64,000 bases of DNA, from assembly GCF_000802225.1 (NCBI RefSeq), contig NZ_JTDI01000002.1, positions 206,501-270,500 on the forward strand, given 5' to 3'. Every line of letters begins with the position of its first letter. Within the stretch, counting starts at the first letter, position 1. A program made the position numbers and the translations under genes. Below are positions 38,578 through 46,341 of this stretch, piece after piece. A model generated the notes under the pieces. It saw only the letters and a list, made by a program, of their open reading frames with translations. It ran no database searches and was not told where the DNA came from. The stretch is from Novosphingobium malaysiense (lineage in GTDB: Bacteria > Pseudomonadota > Alphaproteobacteria > Sphingomonadales > Sphingomonadaceae).

Positions 38578-38754
38578 CTATCCTTTCGCGAACAGAGGCC
38601 AGAGCAGGTGGGCGCGGCGCCATCGCCGGGCATCGTGGCGCCGGGCCAGCGCACGGGCCCCGATGTGGGCGATGGCGAGCGCACGGGCTTTTCCGGCAAG
38701 GCGGGAGGCGAGCGATGCGAAGTCCGCTTCGGCGTCGATCATGCCGCCGCTCAT
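38578..38754 (-). CDS. 58-residue gene at the g7 position of the GTA cluster
   Basis: A short, Arg/Ala-rich reading frame placed between the g6 connector and g8. ATG 38754 overlaps the connector stop as ATGA, which is the pattern of this cluster; the longer start at 38784 lacks that coupling. The usual g7 head-closure protein is about twice as long, and I see no recognisable head-closure motif. It could be a reduced g7 or a different small protein. Confidence 0.6.
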   Translation of the reverse strand: MSGGMIDAEADFASLASRLAGKARALAIAHIGARALARRHDARRWRRAHLLWPLFAKG

Positions 38755-39293
38755 GCGAGATGCATCCGCCGCCAGGGCCGCCACAGCGCCGCGACCGAAG
38801 CGGGCGGCAGCGGGGCGGCGCCTTCGGTCTCGCGCTCGCGGTGCTGATGTGCAGCGAGGCGGATCAACCCGTGGCGCAGGCTCTCGGGCAGGGCGGCCCA
38901 GTCTGCAGCCAGTCCCGCAGTGAAGCGGACGGCGACACGCGCGCCGGTTTCGGGCAGGCGAATGCGTCCCGCCCCTTCGGCATCGAGGTCGATTTCGTAC
39001 GATCCGGCATCAAGTGCAGAGCGCGAACTGTCGGCAGCGATGACTTCCACGCCCGAAATCGCCTGAACCGGGCGCGTGGCCAGCGTGTGCCACCCGGCGC
39101 GTGCGCCCAGCACTTCCTCGCACTCGGCTTCGAGCGGCATCTGGCCGGTGAAGCCCTCGCAGACCTCGAGCGCGGTTGTCAGCAGCGAAAGCAGCGGCGT
39201 GTCGTCGCCCGTCGTGGTAATGCCGAGCCATTGCTTGAGCTCGGCCAGCGCCGCGCCGGGCAGGACGGCGGGCGTAAGGATGACGCGGTTCAT
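38751..39293 (-). CDS. Head-tail connector (gp6-like, g6)
   Basis: A 180-residue protein with the gp6-like connector layout: LAELKQWLGITTTGDDTPLL in the first 35 residues and RVAVRFTAGLA in the middle. It joins the portal ring to the tail. First gene after the capsid gene, with a 78-nt gap that holds a strong hairpin. Confidence 0.88.
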   Translation of the reverse strand: MNRVILTPAVLPGAALAELKQWLGITTTGDDTPLLSLLTTALEVCEGFTGQMPLEAECEEVLGARAGWHTLATRPVQAISGVEVIAADSSRSALDAGSYEIDLDAEGAGRIRLPETGARVAVRFTAGLAADWAALPESLRHGLIRLAAHQHRERETEGAAPLPPASVAALWRPWRRMHLA

Positions 39294-39322
39294 GAACGTC
39301 TCCGTTCGCAGAGGAGGGGTGC

Positions 39323-39352
39323 CCGCGCCGCCGGGGAGGGAAAGCGGCGCGG
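39323..39352 (-). promoter_or_regulatory. Hairpin just after the capsid gene
   Basis: A perfect 9-bp stem (39323-39331 with 39344-39352) with a 12-nt loop starts 19 nt past the capsid stop. No T run, so it is more likely a partial attenuator or RNA-stability element than a full terminator. Confidence 0.55.
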
Positions 39353-39371
39353 ACGCGATCGCGGCGGACGG

Positions 39372-40502
39372 TCAGGCCGCGATCTTGAGCAGCTTGATCG
39401 CGTCGGAGTCGAGCACTTGCCCGCCGATCCGCTTAGTGGCGTAGAAGTGGACGAAGGGCTTGTTGGTGAAGGGATCGCGCAGGATCGCGGTCGCGCTGCG
39501 TTCGGCGATCAAGTAGCCGGCGCGGAAGTTGCCGAAGGCGATGGGGCATTCGTTCGCGGCGATGTCGGGCATGTCCTCGGCCTCGACCACCGGATAGCCG
39601 AGCAGGCGGTCGGGCTGGCCATCGACCAGTCCGGGCTGCCACAGGAATGCACCGTCCGAGGTCTTGAGCTTGCGCACTTCGGCCAGCGTTGCCGAGTTCA
39701 TCACCCAGCTTGCGCCCTGCCGGTGCCCGGCCTTGAGCGCGTGGACGAGGTCGATCAGCACCAGCTCGACCACGCTGCCCAGCGTATTGGCATCGCCCGA
39801 GACGAGGTGCTGCAACATGCCGAACGGCCGCGCCGCGTCGCCGGAAGCACTGGTGGCGCCGGTGAGGAAGCCCTTGGGCTGGTTGGTGCCGCTGCCGCCG
39901 ACGAAAGCCGCGCCTTCCGCACGGGCGAATTCCATCGCGATCTCGTCTGCCAGCCACGACTGGATATCGAAGGCGGCATCGTCGAGCATCGCCTGGCTGG
40001 CAGCAGGATTGGCGTAGAGTTCGCCGGAGGGCGGGGCGATTTCGGAGAATGTCGGCGTATCGGTTTCGGGCCGCGCGGTGGTTTCGCTCACCCAGCCCGA
40101 GGCGGTGCCGCCGGTGGTGACGAGCTTGCGATAGCCCGCCGAGCCTGTCTGCACGACCTGGGCGATGGCGCGGATCGGGCTGATGTTCTTGAGCCTTGCG
40201 GCGATCATCGCATCGATTTCCTGCGGCACGGCATAGCCGCCCTCGGCGCCACTCGTGCCGCTCAGCGACTTGATCTCGCTCTCGCGGCCAAGGCGCAGGT
40301 AGCCGTCGACGAAGCCTTTCACTTCCATGCTCGGCGCGCTGGCACCGTCGAGCGCGGGCCGGGCTGCGGCGCGGCTGACCTTGTCGAGGCGGACTTTCAC
40401 GTCATCGACGTCGCCGCGCAGGGTTTCGACGGCCTGTTCGGTGGCGTCTTGGCGGGCGACGAGATCGAACGAGGCGTCGAGGGATTCGGTTGGCGTTTCC
40501 AT
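39372..40502 (-). CDS. Major capsid protein, HK97 family (g5)
   Basis: A 376-residue HK97-fold capsid. The N-terminal part (about 1-60, LRGDVDDVKVRLDKV) is the helical scaffold region that the protease removes. The core has GGYAVPQEI, SGTNQPKGFLTG and the C-terminal DPFTNKPFVHFYATKR. It forms the GTA head. Its upstream gap holds palindromic element A (40532-40655). Confidence 0.95.
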   Translation of the reverse strand: METPTESLDASFDLVARQDATEQAVETLRGDVDDVKVRLDKVSRAAARPALDGASAPSMEVKGFVDGYLRLGRESEIKSLSGTSGAEGGYAVPQEIDAMIAARLKNISPIRAIAQVVQTGSAGYRKLVTTGGTASGWVSETTARPETDTPTFSEIAPPSGELYANPAASQAMLDDAAFDIQSWLADEIAMEFARAEGAAFVGGSGTNQPKGFLTGATSASGDAARPFGMLQHLVSGDANTLGSVVELVLIDLVHALKAGHRQGASWVMNSATLAEVRKLKTSDGAFLWQPGLVDGQPDRLLGYPVVEAEDMPDIAANECPIAFGNFRAGYLIAERSATAILRDPFTNKPFVHFYATKRIGGQVLDSDAIKLLKIAA

Positions 40503-40531
40503 GGGGCAGATACCTTTCGTGTGGGGAAGAA

Positions 40532-40655
40532 ATCCTCCCCCGGCGGGGGGAGGGGAGGGGCACAGGCGGTTTACGGAACGGCGAGAGGGCAGGTCTGGCG
40601 GCGTGTGCCCCTCCACCACTCGTCGAGTGGTCCCCCTCCCCGTGCCGGGGAGGAT
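40532..40655 (-). repeat. Palindromic element A between prohead protease and capsid genes
   Basis: About 124 bp bounded by ATCCTCCCC and GGGGAGGAT. It holds an 8-bp end hairpin at each side (40534-40553 and 40635-40653), an 11-bp inverted repeat (40554-40564 with 40604-40614) and a near-contiguous 8-bp hairpin (40615-40631). It overlaps the last 85 bp of the protease gene and supplies the protease C-terminus. Elements B and C in the cluster share this organisation. Confidence 0.7.
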
Positions 40656-41068
40656 ACAAGATGCACCCGCGCGCCGTGCTGCATCGGGTGGGTGACGAGG
40701 CTTACTTCGAAGAGGTCGAGCTCGATCAGCTCGCGGCCCTCGCGGGTGCGCAGGCTTTCGCGGACGCGATAGCCGAAGGAGAGGCCGGTCACGACGCCGC
40801 GCTTCACGGCCATGCCGGCGGCCCCTTCGGGATTGTCGATTCCGGCGATAACCCGCAGGCCGCGTTCGTCTTCGGCCACGGTTTCGACCCAGCCGAGGCG
40901 CTGGTCGGCGCGGTGCTGCCAGAACAGCGGGAGGGGATCGCGGCGCGCGGCCAGCGTGCGGGCGAAAGCGCCGGGCCGGATCGTGTCGCGCCCGGCGTCG
41001 CGCTTGCCGAACAGGGCGGCGTAACCGGCGAAGCGGAGCCGCTCATCCTGAGCTTGCCGAAGGGTCAC
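40571..41068 (-). CDS. HK97-family prohead protease (g4)
   Basis: A 165-residue protease with RFAGYAALFG, the GAFARTL segment, the conserved His in FWQHRADQ and the Ser region GLSFGYRV. It cleaves the capsid scaffold. GTG 41068 overlaps the stop of the preceding gene (GTGA). The first ten residues (TLRQAQDERL) come from a dispersed repeat, and the last 25 or so come from element A, so both ends carry repeat-derived sequence. Confidence 0.88.
   Translation of the reverse strand: MTLRQAQDERLRFAGYAALFGKRDAGRDTIRPGAFARTLAARRDPLPLFWQHRADQRLGWVETVAEDERGLRVIAGIDNPEGAAGMAVKRGVVTGLSFGYRVRESLRTREGRELIELDLFEVSLVTHPMQHGARVHLVSSPARGGGPLDEWWRGTRRQTCPLAVP
41043..41066. repeat. Dispersed CTGAGCTTGCCGAAGG-type repeat
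   Basis: The motif CATCCTGAGCTTGCCGAAGG matches a short repeat common in genomes of sphingomonads and other alphaproteobacteria, normally intergenic. Here it codes for the start of the prohead protease (QAQDER). Confidence 0.55.
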
Positions 41069-41373
41069 CGCAGCAGCTCCGTCGCGCCGAGCCGGACGGC
41101 GAGGCCCAGCAGCAGCAAGGCGAGAAGCCCCCGCACCACCCAGCCGATCACCGCCGTCTGCGCACTCGACTTGGCATCGCGCCAGGCCTGCAGAAGCTGC
41201 CGCAGTTCGGAGAGGTCCTGCGTGGCGCTTTCATCGTCGAGCCCGACGCGTTCGAGCATCCGCGACGCGCCCCGCTCGCTCGCTTCCTCGACGATCGCGC
41301 GCAGCGTGACGAGATCGCTGCCTTCGTCCGCCGCCTGCGCGAGCAGTTCGGCCAGCATGTCATTTCTGTTCAT
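41065..41373 (-). CDS. Small membrane protein of the GTA cluster (DUF6127-like, g3.5 position)
   Basis: A 102-residue protein with a charged helical N-terminal half, WRDAKSSAQTAVIGW in the middle and one hydrophobic helix near the C-terminus (about residues 78-95). It lies between portal and protease, as g3.5 does, and overlaps the portal stop by 14 nt. Function unknown. Confidence 0.75.
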   Translation of the reverse strand: MNRNDMLAELLAQAADEGSDLVTLRAIVEEASERGASRMLERVGLDDESATQDLSELRQLLQAWRDAKSSAQTAVIGWVVRGLLALLLLGLAVRLGATELLR

Positions 41374-42523
41374 GAAATGTTCCTTTCATTTCACCCAGGC
41401 CGAGCAAGGCGCGCTTTTCCTGCGGGTCGAAGAAGTCCGCGGCGCTGATTTGCGCCCAGAGCCGTTCGCGGTCCTCGGCGAGTGCGGGGACCCGGTCGAG
41501 ATCGACGGCGAGGTCGGCCTCGGGGAACCAGGGCGAGAGGCCCTCGCACAGCCCGGCGAAGATCTTCGCGGCGAGCGGCAGCAGGGTGAGCCGCCACAAG
41601 GCGCGGTTGGCCTCGCGGTAGTTGGCGTAAGTCGAATCGCCGGGCAGGCCGAGCAGCATCGGCGGCACCCCGAAAGCGAGCGCGATGTCGCGCGCCGCCG
41701 CCGCCTTCAGCGTGGCGAAGTCCATGTCCGCCGGGCTCAGCGCCATGGTCTGCCATTTGAGGCCGCCTTCCAGCACCATCGGCCGCCCGGCATTGCCCGC
41801 ACCGGCAAAGGCGCTGGCAAGCTCGGCCTTGAGCCGTTCGAACTGCTCGCCGGTCAGCGCGCTGCCATCCTCGGTTTCGTAGACCAGCGCACCGGAGGGG
41901 CGTGCGGCGTTTTCGAGAAGCTGGCGGTTCCATTCGGCGGCGGCGTTGTGGATTGCCACGGCCTGATCGGCGGCGCTCAGGCATCCGGCGCCGTAGTGAT
42001 CGTCCGCCGGGTGGAAGTGGCGCAGATGGATCAGGTTGGGTGAAGCGTCCTCGTCCAGCAGCGGGATCGACAGCCGCTTTCCGGCGACATCGTAGGCATA
42101 GGCGCTGGGCCAGCCGTTTGCGCCTGCGGCGATGGAAACGCGCTCGGGCCGCAGCGCGAAGAGTTCGACGGGCCGCCCGCGGGCATCCTTGAGCACCTGC
42201 ACATAGGCATTGCCGTGCAAGAGCAAGTGTGCGGCGAGCGTTTCCAGTAGCGATTGCCCGGCGCTGGTTTCGCCGACGAGCGCGAGGAGTTTCGCATCCG
42301 CCGGTTTCAGCGGCGCGCCGCCGATCCCTTCGGCCACCAGCCGCACCGCGCGCTGCGCCACCGGATTCTCCAGATAGGCGCGCCGGATGGCGGCGTTGTA
42401 TTCGAAGGGGGCACGCCCGCCGCCGCTGTCGGCGAAGAACCATGGCGAAGCCGGCCCGCGTGCTAGCGGCACACGCGCACTCTCGCCCTTGAAGGCGGCG
42501 ACGAGCGTATCGATGAAGGACAT
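41360..42523 (-). CDS. Phage portal protein (g3)
   Basis: A 387-residue HK97-type portal. It has AYLENPVAQRAVRLVAEG near the N-terminus, LLLHGNAYVQVLKD, RHFHPADDHYG, and the FGVPPMLLGLPGDSTYANYREANRA motif of the wing region. Twelve copies form the DNA entry ring. Upstream lies palindromic element B. Confidence 0.95.
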   Translation of the reverse strand: MSFIDTLVAAFKGESARVPLARGPASPWFFADSGGGRAPFEYNAAIRRAYLENPVAQRAVRLVAEGIGGAPLKPADAKLLALVGETSAGQSLLETLAAHLLLHGNAYVQVLKDARGRPVELFALRPERVSIAAGANGWPSAYAYDVAGKRLSIPLLDEDASPNLIHLRHFHPADDHYGAGCLSAADQAVAIHNAAAEWNRQLLENAARPSGALVYETEDGSALTGEQFERLKAELASAFAGAGNAGRPMVLEGGLKWQTMALSPADMDFATLKAAAARDIALAFGVPPMLLGLPGDSTYANYREANRALWRLTLLPLAAKIFAGLCEGLSPWFPEADLAVDLDRVPALAEDRERLWAQISAADFFDPQEKRALLGLGEMKGTFHEQK

Positions 42524-42570
42524 GGATTTCCTTTCTGCAAGGCCTTCCGGCGAAGCCCGGAAGTCGCATA

Positions 42571-42687
42571 GTTCCCCTCCCGCTTGCGGGAGGGGCTAGG
42601 GGAGGGCCTGTTTTTCGCGTTCAGTGTCGTGAGGAGGGAAAGGGACATGCCCTCCCCCGATCCCTCCCGTTCACTGGAGGGGGAGAA
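42571..42687 (-). repeat. Palindromic element B between terminase and portal genes
   Basis: Same layout as element A: an end hairpin of 10 bp with a TT loop (42574-42583 with 42586-42595), a 9-bp inverted repeat (42599-42607 with 42649-42657) around a variable centre, then a short end hairpin in the CCCTCC/GGAGGG region (42662-42681). It fills the 192-nt gap between the large terminase stop (42716) and the portal start (42523). Confidence 0.65.
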
Positions 42688-42715
42688 TGAAGAAGCCACC
42701 GCTTCCCGTAGCTGC

Positions 42716-44041
42716 TCAGGTCACCCGAACCCGCGGTTCAGTCGCTTTCCCGAGCATCAGCTCGGTCAGCGCCCAGACCAGCGCATCGGCGCGGTCTGGC
42801 GAGCGGCCCGGCCCCTGATAGGCGCCGCCCGCTATCAGTCCGCACAGTTCGTCTTCCAGTTCCGGGAACGTCCCGGCGTGGCGCACGCGGCCGGCTTCGT
42901 AGAGCGCGGCCACCGGTTCGGCGCGGGCGACTTTGCCCCGGCTGGCGTGGACCAGCTTGAGCGGCAACGAAATGTCCGCCGCGCGCAGGACGCTGGCGAC
43001 CATCGCACCGCCCTGATTGGCCTCCGCAACCACCTTGTCGACCCGCCAGGCCCTGGCAGTCCGGGCGACGGCACGGGCCCAGCGTTCGGGGCTGGCCATT
43101 TGCACCGAGGCATCGGCGAGAACATGTGCCGTGCCGTCCTCCGCGCGGCCCGCAACGATGATCCCGCAGGCATCGCCGCCGCTGGAGGCGGGCGGATCGA
43201 CGCCCACCACCACGCGGACAAGCTCGGGCGCTTCGGTTTCGCGGCGCTGTTCGATCAGCGCGCGGGTCCACAGGGCGCCTTCGATATCGTCGAGCAGTTC
43301 GCCGTCCAGCTCCTGTCGGCCCAGCAGTGATTTGCCGAACTGGCGGCGAATATCGCGAACGAAGCGGTCGGGCAGGTTGGCACGATTGTCTTCGGTGCAA
43401 CCGCGGGTGATCGCCAGCGCATCGTCCGCCTCCTCCATCAGCCGGCGCACCAGCGGCACCGCGCGGGGCGTTGTCGTTGCGACCAGACGCGGGAGCTCGC
43501 CGAGGCGCAGGCCGAACAGCAGGTTGTCCCAGGCGCGGGTCGCCCGCTGCGAGGCATTGTCCCATTTCGCGATCTCGTCGCACCAGGCGTGGCTGTGTTG
43601 CGGACCGCGCAGCGTCTCGGGATCGCCCGCCGAATAGAGCAGCGCCTGTGCGCCGTTGGGCCAAGAAATCCGCCGCAGGCTCGGTTCGAACTCCGGACGG
43701 TGGCGTAGCGGACACACGCCCAGCAGCCCGCTTTCGCCCTCGACCATCACCGCGCGGACTTCGGGCAGCGAGGCGCCGACAAAGGCAATGCGCGCCTGCG
43801 GATCGGCGTCGGCAACGGCGCGGGCCCATTCGGCGCCTGCGCGAGTCTTGCCGAAACCGCGCCCGGCCATGATCAGCCAGGTGCGCCAGTCGCCTGGCGG
43901 CGGGAGCTGTTCGCTGCGGGCCCAGAGCTTCCAGTGGGTCTGCACTTCCTCGCGTTCGGTTTCGGACAGCGTTCGCAGTTTTTCCCGTCGTTCCTCCAGA
44001 GTCAGCGTGTTCAGGATGCGAAGCTGCTCACTGATCGGCAT
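42716..44041 (-). CDS. Terminase large subunit (g2)
   Basis: A 441-residue packaging ATPase/nuclease. Walker A is GRGFGKT (about residues 60-66), the Walker B pair is DE in AWCDEIAKW, and the C-terminal nuclease domain contains VVVGVDPPA and the final DRADALVWAL with acidic residues. It packages host DNA into heads. The start overlaps the end of the small terminase-like gene by 14 nt. Confidence 0.95.
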   Translation of the reverse strand: MPISEQLRILNTLTLEERREKLRTLSETEREEVQTHWKLWARSEQLPPPGDWRTWLIMAGRGFGKTRAGAEWARAVADADPQARIAFVGASLPEVRAVMVEGESGLLGVCPLRHRPEFEPSLRRISWPNGAQALLYSAGDPETLRGPQHSHAWCDEIAKWDNASQRATRAWDNLLFGLRLGELPRLVATTTPRAVPLVRRLMEEADDALAITRGCTEDNRANLPDRFVRDIRRQFGKSLLGRQELDGELLDDIEGALWTRALIEQRRETEAPELVRVVVGVDPPASSGGDACGIIVAGRAEDGTAHVLADASVQMASPERWARAVARTARAWRVDKVVAEANQGGAMVASVLRAADISLPLKLVHASRGKVARAEPVAALYEAGRVRHAGTFPELEDELCGLIAGGAYQGPGRSPDRADALVWALTELMLGKATEPRVRVT

Positions 44042-44501
44042 CGGCGTTCCCGGCAGGCGCCTCGTCCGGGGCGGGCAGGGCATTGAGCGAACGTTCGCGC
44101 ATCTTCTCGATCTTGGCGTTGATGGCATCGAGGATCGCTTCGGAATTGCGGTTCTGGTGGATCGCCCGCTGGCGCGCGGCGCTTTCGCGGTGGGCAGCGA
44201 GTAGGCGCAGCGCGGTGGCATTGTCGAACACGCGGGTGCCGCGTCTGGCGCCGCTGGCGGGCTTGATCTCGCCTTCGCGCAGGCGCTGCAGCAGGCTCAT
44301 TTCGAGGTGATCGTAGCCCTCGCACAGCGCGACCTGCCATTCGCGGTAGAACTCCGGATCGCTGCGGCGCAGGTCGTAGACGGTGGAGGTTCCGATACCG
44401 GCCTTGCGGGCGGAAGCCGCGACATTGGAGGTGGCTGCCAGTCCGGCAAGGAACGCCTTGCGCCAGTTGCGCGGCCTCGAGCGCGCGGGCTGCTTGGCCA
44501 T
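44028..44501 (-). CDS. Terminase small-subunit-like protein (g1 position)
   Basis: A 157-residue helical protein with a helix-turn-helix-like N-terminal part (RKAFLAGLAATSNVAASARKAG, then GTSTVYDLRRSDPEF) and a charged C-terminus. Start ATG 44501 has AAGGAGATCCGC before it; longer frames upstream pass through repeat C and are rejected. It is the first gene of the GTA cluster. Confidence 0.87.
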   Translation of the reverse strand: MAKQPARSRPRNWRKAFLAGLAATSNVAASARKAGIGTSTVYDLRRSDPEFYREWQVALCEGYDHLEMSLLQRLREGEIKPASGARRGTRVFDNATALRLLAAHRESAARQRAIHQNRNSEAILDAINAKIEKMRERSLNALPAPDEAPAGNADADQ

Positions 44502-44530
44502 GCGGATCTCCTTGAAGGATGGGATAATCT

Positions 44531-44700
44531 CCTTCCCCCTCGATGGGGGAAGGATACGAAGCCTTGGTGAGCGAAGCGAACCTAGGCGCAGTTGGACGGG
44601 GGTGAGGGGAGCGCGGTGCTGAAAAGTCACCCCCACCCACTTCGGCCAGGCAGGCAAGCTGCCAAGCCCGCGTACATCTCCCCATCAAGGGAGAGGAGGA
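44531..44700. repeat. Palindromic element C upstream of the GTA cluster
   Basis: Same architecture as A and B: end hairpin CCTTCCCCC/GGGGGAAGG (44531-44553), an 8-bp inverted repeat around the centre (44598-44605 with 44627-44634) and end hairpin TCTCCC/GGGAGA (44677-44694). It separates the first GTA gene from the rest of the 364-bp intergenic region. Confidence 0.65.
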
Positions 44701-44768
44701 TGGGGGCGACTCGGTTTATCGCGATGTTCTCTATATGTACCTAAATGGCGTGACGCTGTCAATCGAAA

Positions 44769-44785
44769 ATAACCAAATAGGTTAT
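44769..44785. promoter_or_regulatory. ATAACC-AAATA-GGTTAT palindrome, GTA/yqaA intergenic
   Basis: A perfect 6-bp inverted repeat in the AT-rich part (44710-44790) of the region between the GTA cluster and the gene at 44866. It is a candidate operator. A TCTCTATATGTA stretch at 44731-44742 may hold a promoter element. No TTAA-N7-TTAA CtrA site was seen. Confidence 0.4.
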
Positions 44786-44865
44786 GTGCTCCACAAAGGC
44801 TTGCCGCTTGCCGCGGCGCAGCACCGCCGGTAAGCACGCCTTCGCAAGGATTTCCGGAGACCTCG

Positions 44866-45522
44866 ATGCTGCGCCGCCTCTACGACTGGACGATGGAAAA
44901 GGCGGCCCACCGCCACGCCCAATGGTGGCTGGCAGGGTTCTCGTTCGTCGAATCGAGCTTTTTCCCGATCCCGCCGCATCCGCTCCTGGGCCTCATGTGC
45001 CTTGCCGAGCCGAAGAAGGCGGTGCGCTATGCGGCGATAACCACGATCTTTTCGGTCCTCGGCGGCATATTCGGCTACCTGATCGGGTACTTCCTCTACG
45101 ATACGGTCGGCGTTCCGATGCTCAACGCGCTGGGGCTGATGGAGAGTTTTCCCAAGGTGCGCTGCTACTTCCAGGCCAATGGAGAATGGGCCGTCCTGCT
45201 CGGTGCGATGACCCCGATACCATTCAAGCTGCTGACGATCATGGCCGGCTTCATGGAAATGAGCCCGGTGCGTTTCATCGTTTCGGCGCTGGTCGGGCGC
45301 GGCGCGATCTTCATGACCGTGGGCGTGCTGTTCCGGCTCTTCGGTGCCCCGATCAAGGCGGTCATCGACAAGCACCTTGGCAAGGTCACGATCCTGTTCG
45401 GCGTTCTTCTCGTCGGCGGCTTTGCCGTGCTTGCCCTGCTGGGCGGCGGTGCAAAGAAATCCAACGAGCAATGCGCGGCGCCTGCGGAAACGGCCGCCGT
45501 GAGCCTGCTCCCGAGCGCGTGA
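44866..45522 (+). CDS. YqaA/DedA-family membrane protein
   Basis: A 218-residue protein with several membrane helices and the VTT/DedA-type segments FSFVESSFFPIPPHPLLGLM and GAMTPIPFKLLTIMAGFMEM, including the conserved Pro and Gly residues. YqaA-type proteins are related to lipid-flipping DedA transporters. Divergent from the GTA cluster. Confidence 0.85.
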   Translation: MLRRLYDWTMEKAAHRHAQWWLAGFSFVESSFFPIPPHPLLGLMCLAEPKKAVRYAAITTIFSVLGGIFGYLIGYFLYDTVGVPMLNALGLMESFPKVRCYFQANGEWAVLLGAMTPIPFKLLTIMAGFMEMSPVRFIVSALVGRGAIFMTVGVLFRLFGAPIKAVIDKHLGKVTILFGVLLVGGFAVLALLGGGAKKSNEQCAAPAETAAVSLLPSA

Positions 45523-45530
45523 CCAGCCGC

Positions 45531-46253
45531 TCAGCCGGTTTCCGTTGAAAGCTGCCGGGCGCCTGCGCTCAGAAGCGAGCCCATCGCCGCCCGGCGGTCG
45601 GGTTTCAGCCGCTCGGCGGGGCCGGTCAGCACCAGCGTTCCCACCGGCAATCCATCCGGCCCCAGCACCGCCGCGGCCATGGCGACCGCGCCGGCCTGCA
45701 GTTCCTCGTCGTTGACGGTGTAGCCCCGCGTGCGAGTCGCATCGAATTCGGTGCGGGTGCCCGCATCGGGCGGCGATCCCAGGATCTGCGCCTGCTGATC
45801 CTTTGGCAGATAGGGCAGCACCGCGCGGGCGGTGGCGCTGCCCTGCATCGGAATGACAATGCCGATGGCCGGGACCATGCGTAGCAGATGGTGGCTCTCG
45901 GCGGCGGCCATGACCACGAAGTGATCGCCGTCGGGCACGGCCAGATAGGCCGTCTCCCCGGTCTCGGTGCGCAGCCGTTCGAGGATGGGCCCGGCGCGCA
46001 GGCGCAGGCTCTCGTTGCTGTGCGGCGGCCGGGCGAGGGTGAGCACGTGCGGCGAGAGTTCCCACTGGCCCGCAAGCCCCGGTGCCGGGCGTATCCAGCC
46101 GGCATCGGCCAGCGTCATCAGGTCGCGCTGCACCGCGCTCTTGTCCGCCTCCAGCAGCCGGGCAAGCGCGCTGACCCCGATCGGTTGGGCATGGGCGATA
46201 CTCTCGAAGACCGAGAGCATGCGGGTAGCACTGCGGCTGCGCTTGACGGCCAC
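45531..46253 (-). CDS. IclR-family transcriptional regulator
   Basis: A 240-residue protein: N-terminal winged HTH (about 8-65, with SVFESIAHAQPIGVSALARLL) and a C-terminal IclR effector domain (about 75-235). IclR proteins in this context sense aromatic acids or degradation intermediates. Divergent from the dioxygenase gene, with palindromes between them, so it most likely controls that operon and itself. Confidence 0.93.
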   Translation of the reverse strand: MAVKRSRSATRMLSVFESIAHAQPIGVSALARLLEADKSAVQRDLMTLADAGWIRPAPGLAGQWELSPHVLTLARPPHSNESLRLRAGPILERLRTETGETAYLAVPDGDHFVVMAAAESHHLLRMVPAIGIVIPMQGSATARAVLPYLPKDQQAQILGSPPDAGTRTEFDATRTRGYTVNDEELQAGAVAMAAAVLGPDGLPVGTLVLTGPAERLKPDRRAAMGSLLSAGARQLSTETG

Positions 46254-46290
46254 GCGATCTCCAAAGTATCATGTTACTATTCAACAAGAC

Positions 46291-46307
46291 GTATTACATA
46301 GTAATAC
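46291..46307. promoter_or_regulatory. Candidate IclR operator
   Basis: GTATTAC-ATA-GTAATAC, a perfect 7-bp inverted repeat with 3-nt spacer, lies in the 88-bp gap between the IclR gene and the dioxygenase operon. A less perfect copy (AGTA-TCATGT-TACT) lies at 46265-46278, giving two possible sites. Confidence 0.6.
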
Positions 46308-46341
46308 TATTGGCAATCCAGTTTGTGTCGGGAGATCACAC

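Noticed and set aside
38715..40772. A 685-residue plus-strand open frame
   Set aside because: It is the antisense shadow of the GTA connector, capsid and protease genes. The high GC content keeps such frames open, and its protein shows no known pattern.
30427..44501. Complete prophage
   Set aside because: No integrase, repressor, replication, lysis gene or attachment site was found. Gene order and short tape measure match a GTA.
44502..44865. CtrA box before the GTA cluster
   Set aside because: No TTAA-N7-TTAA sequence is present in the 364 bp.
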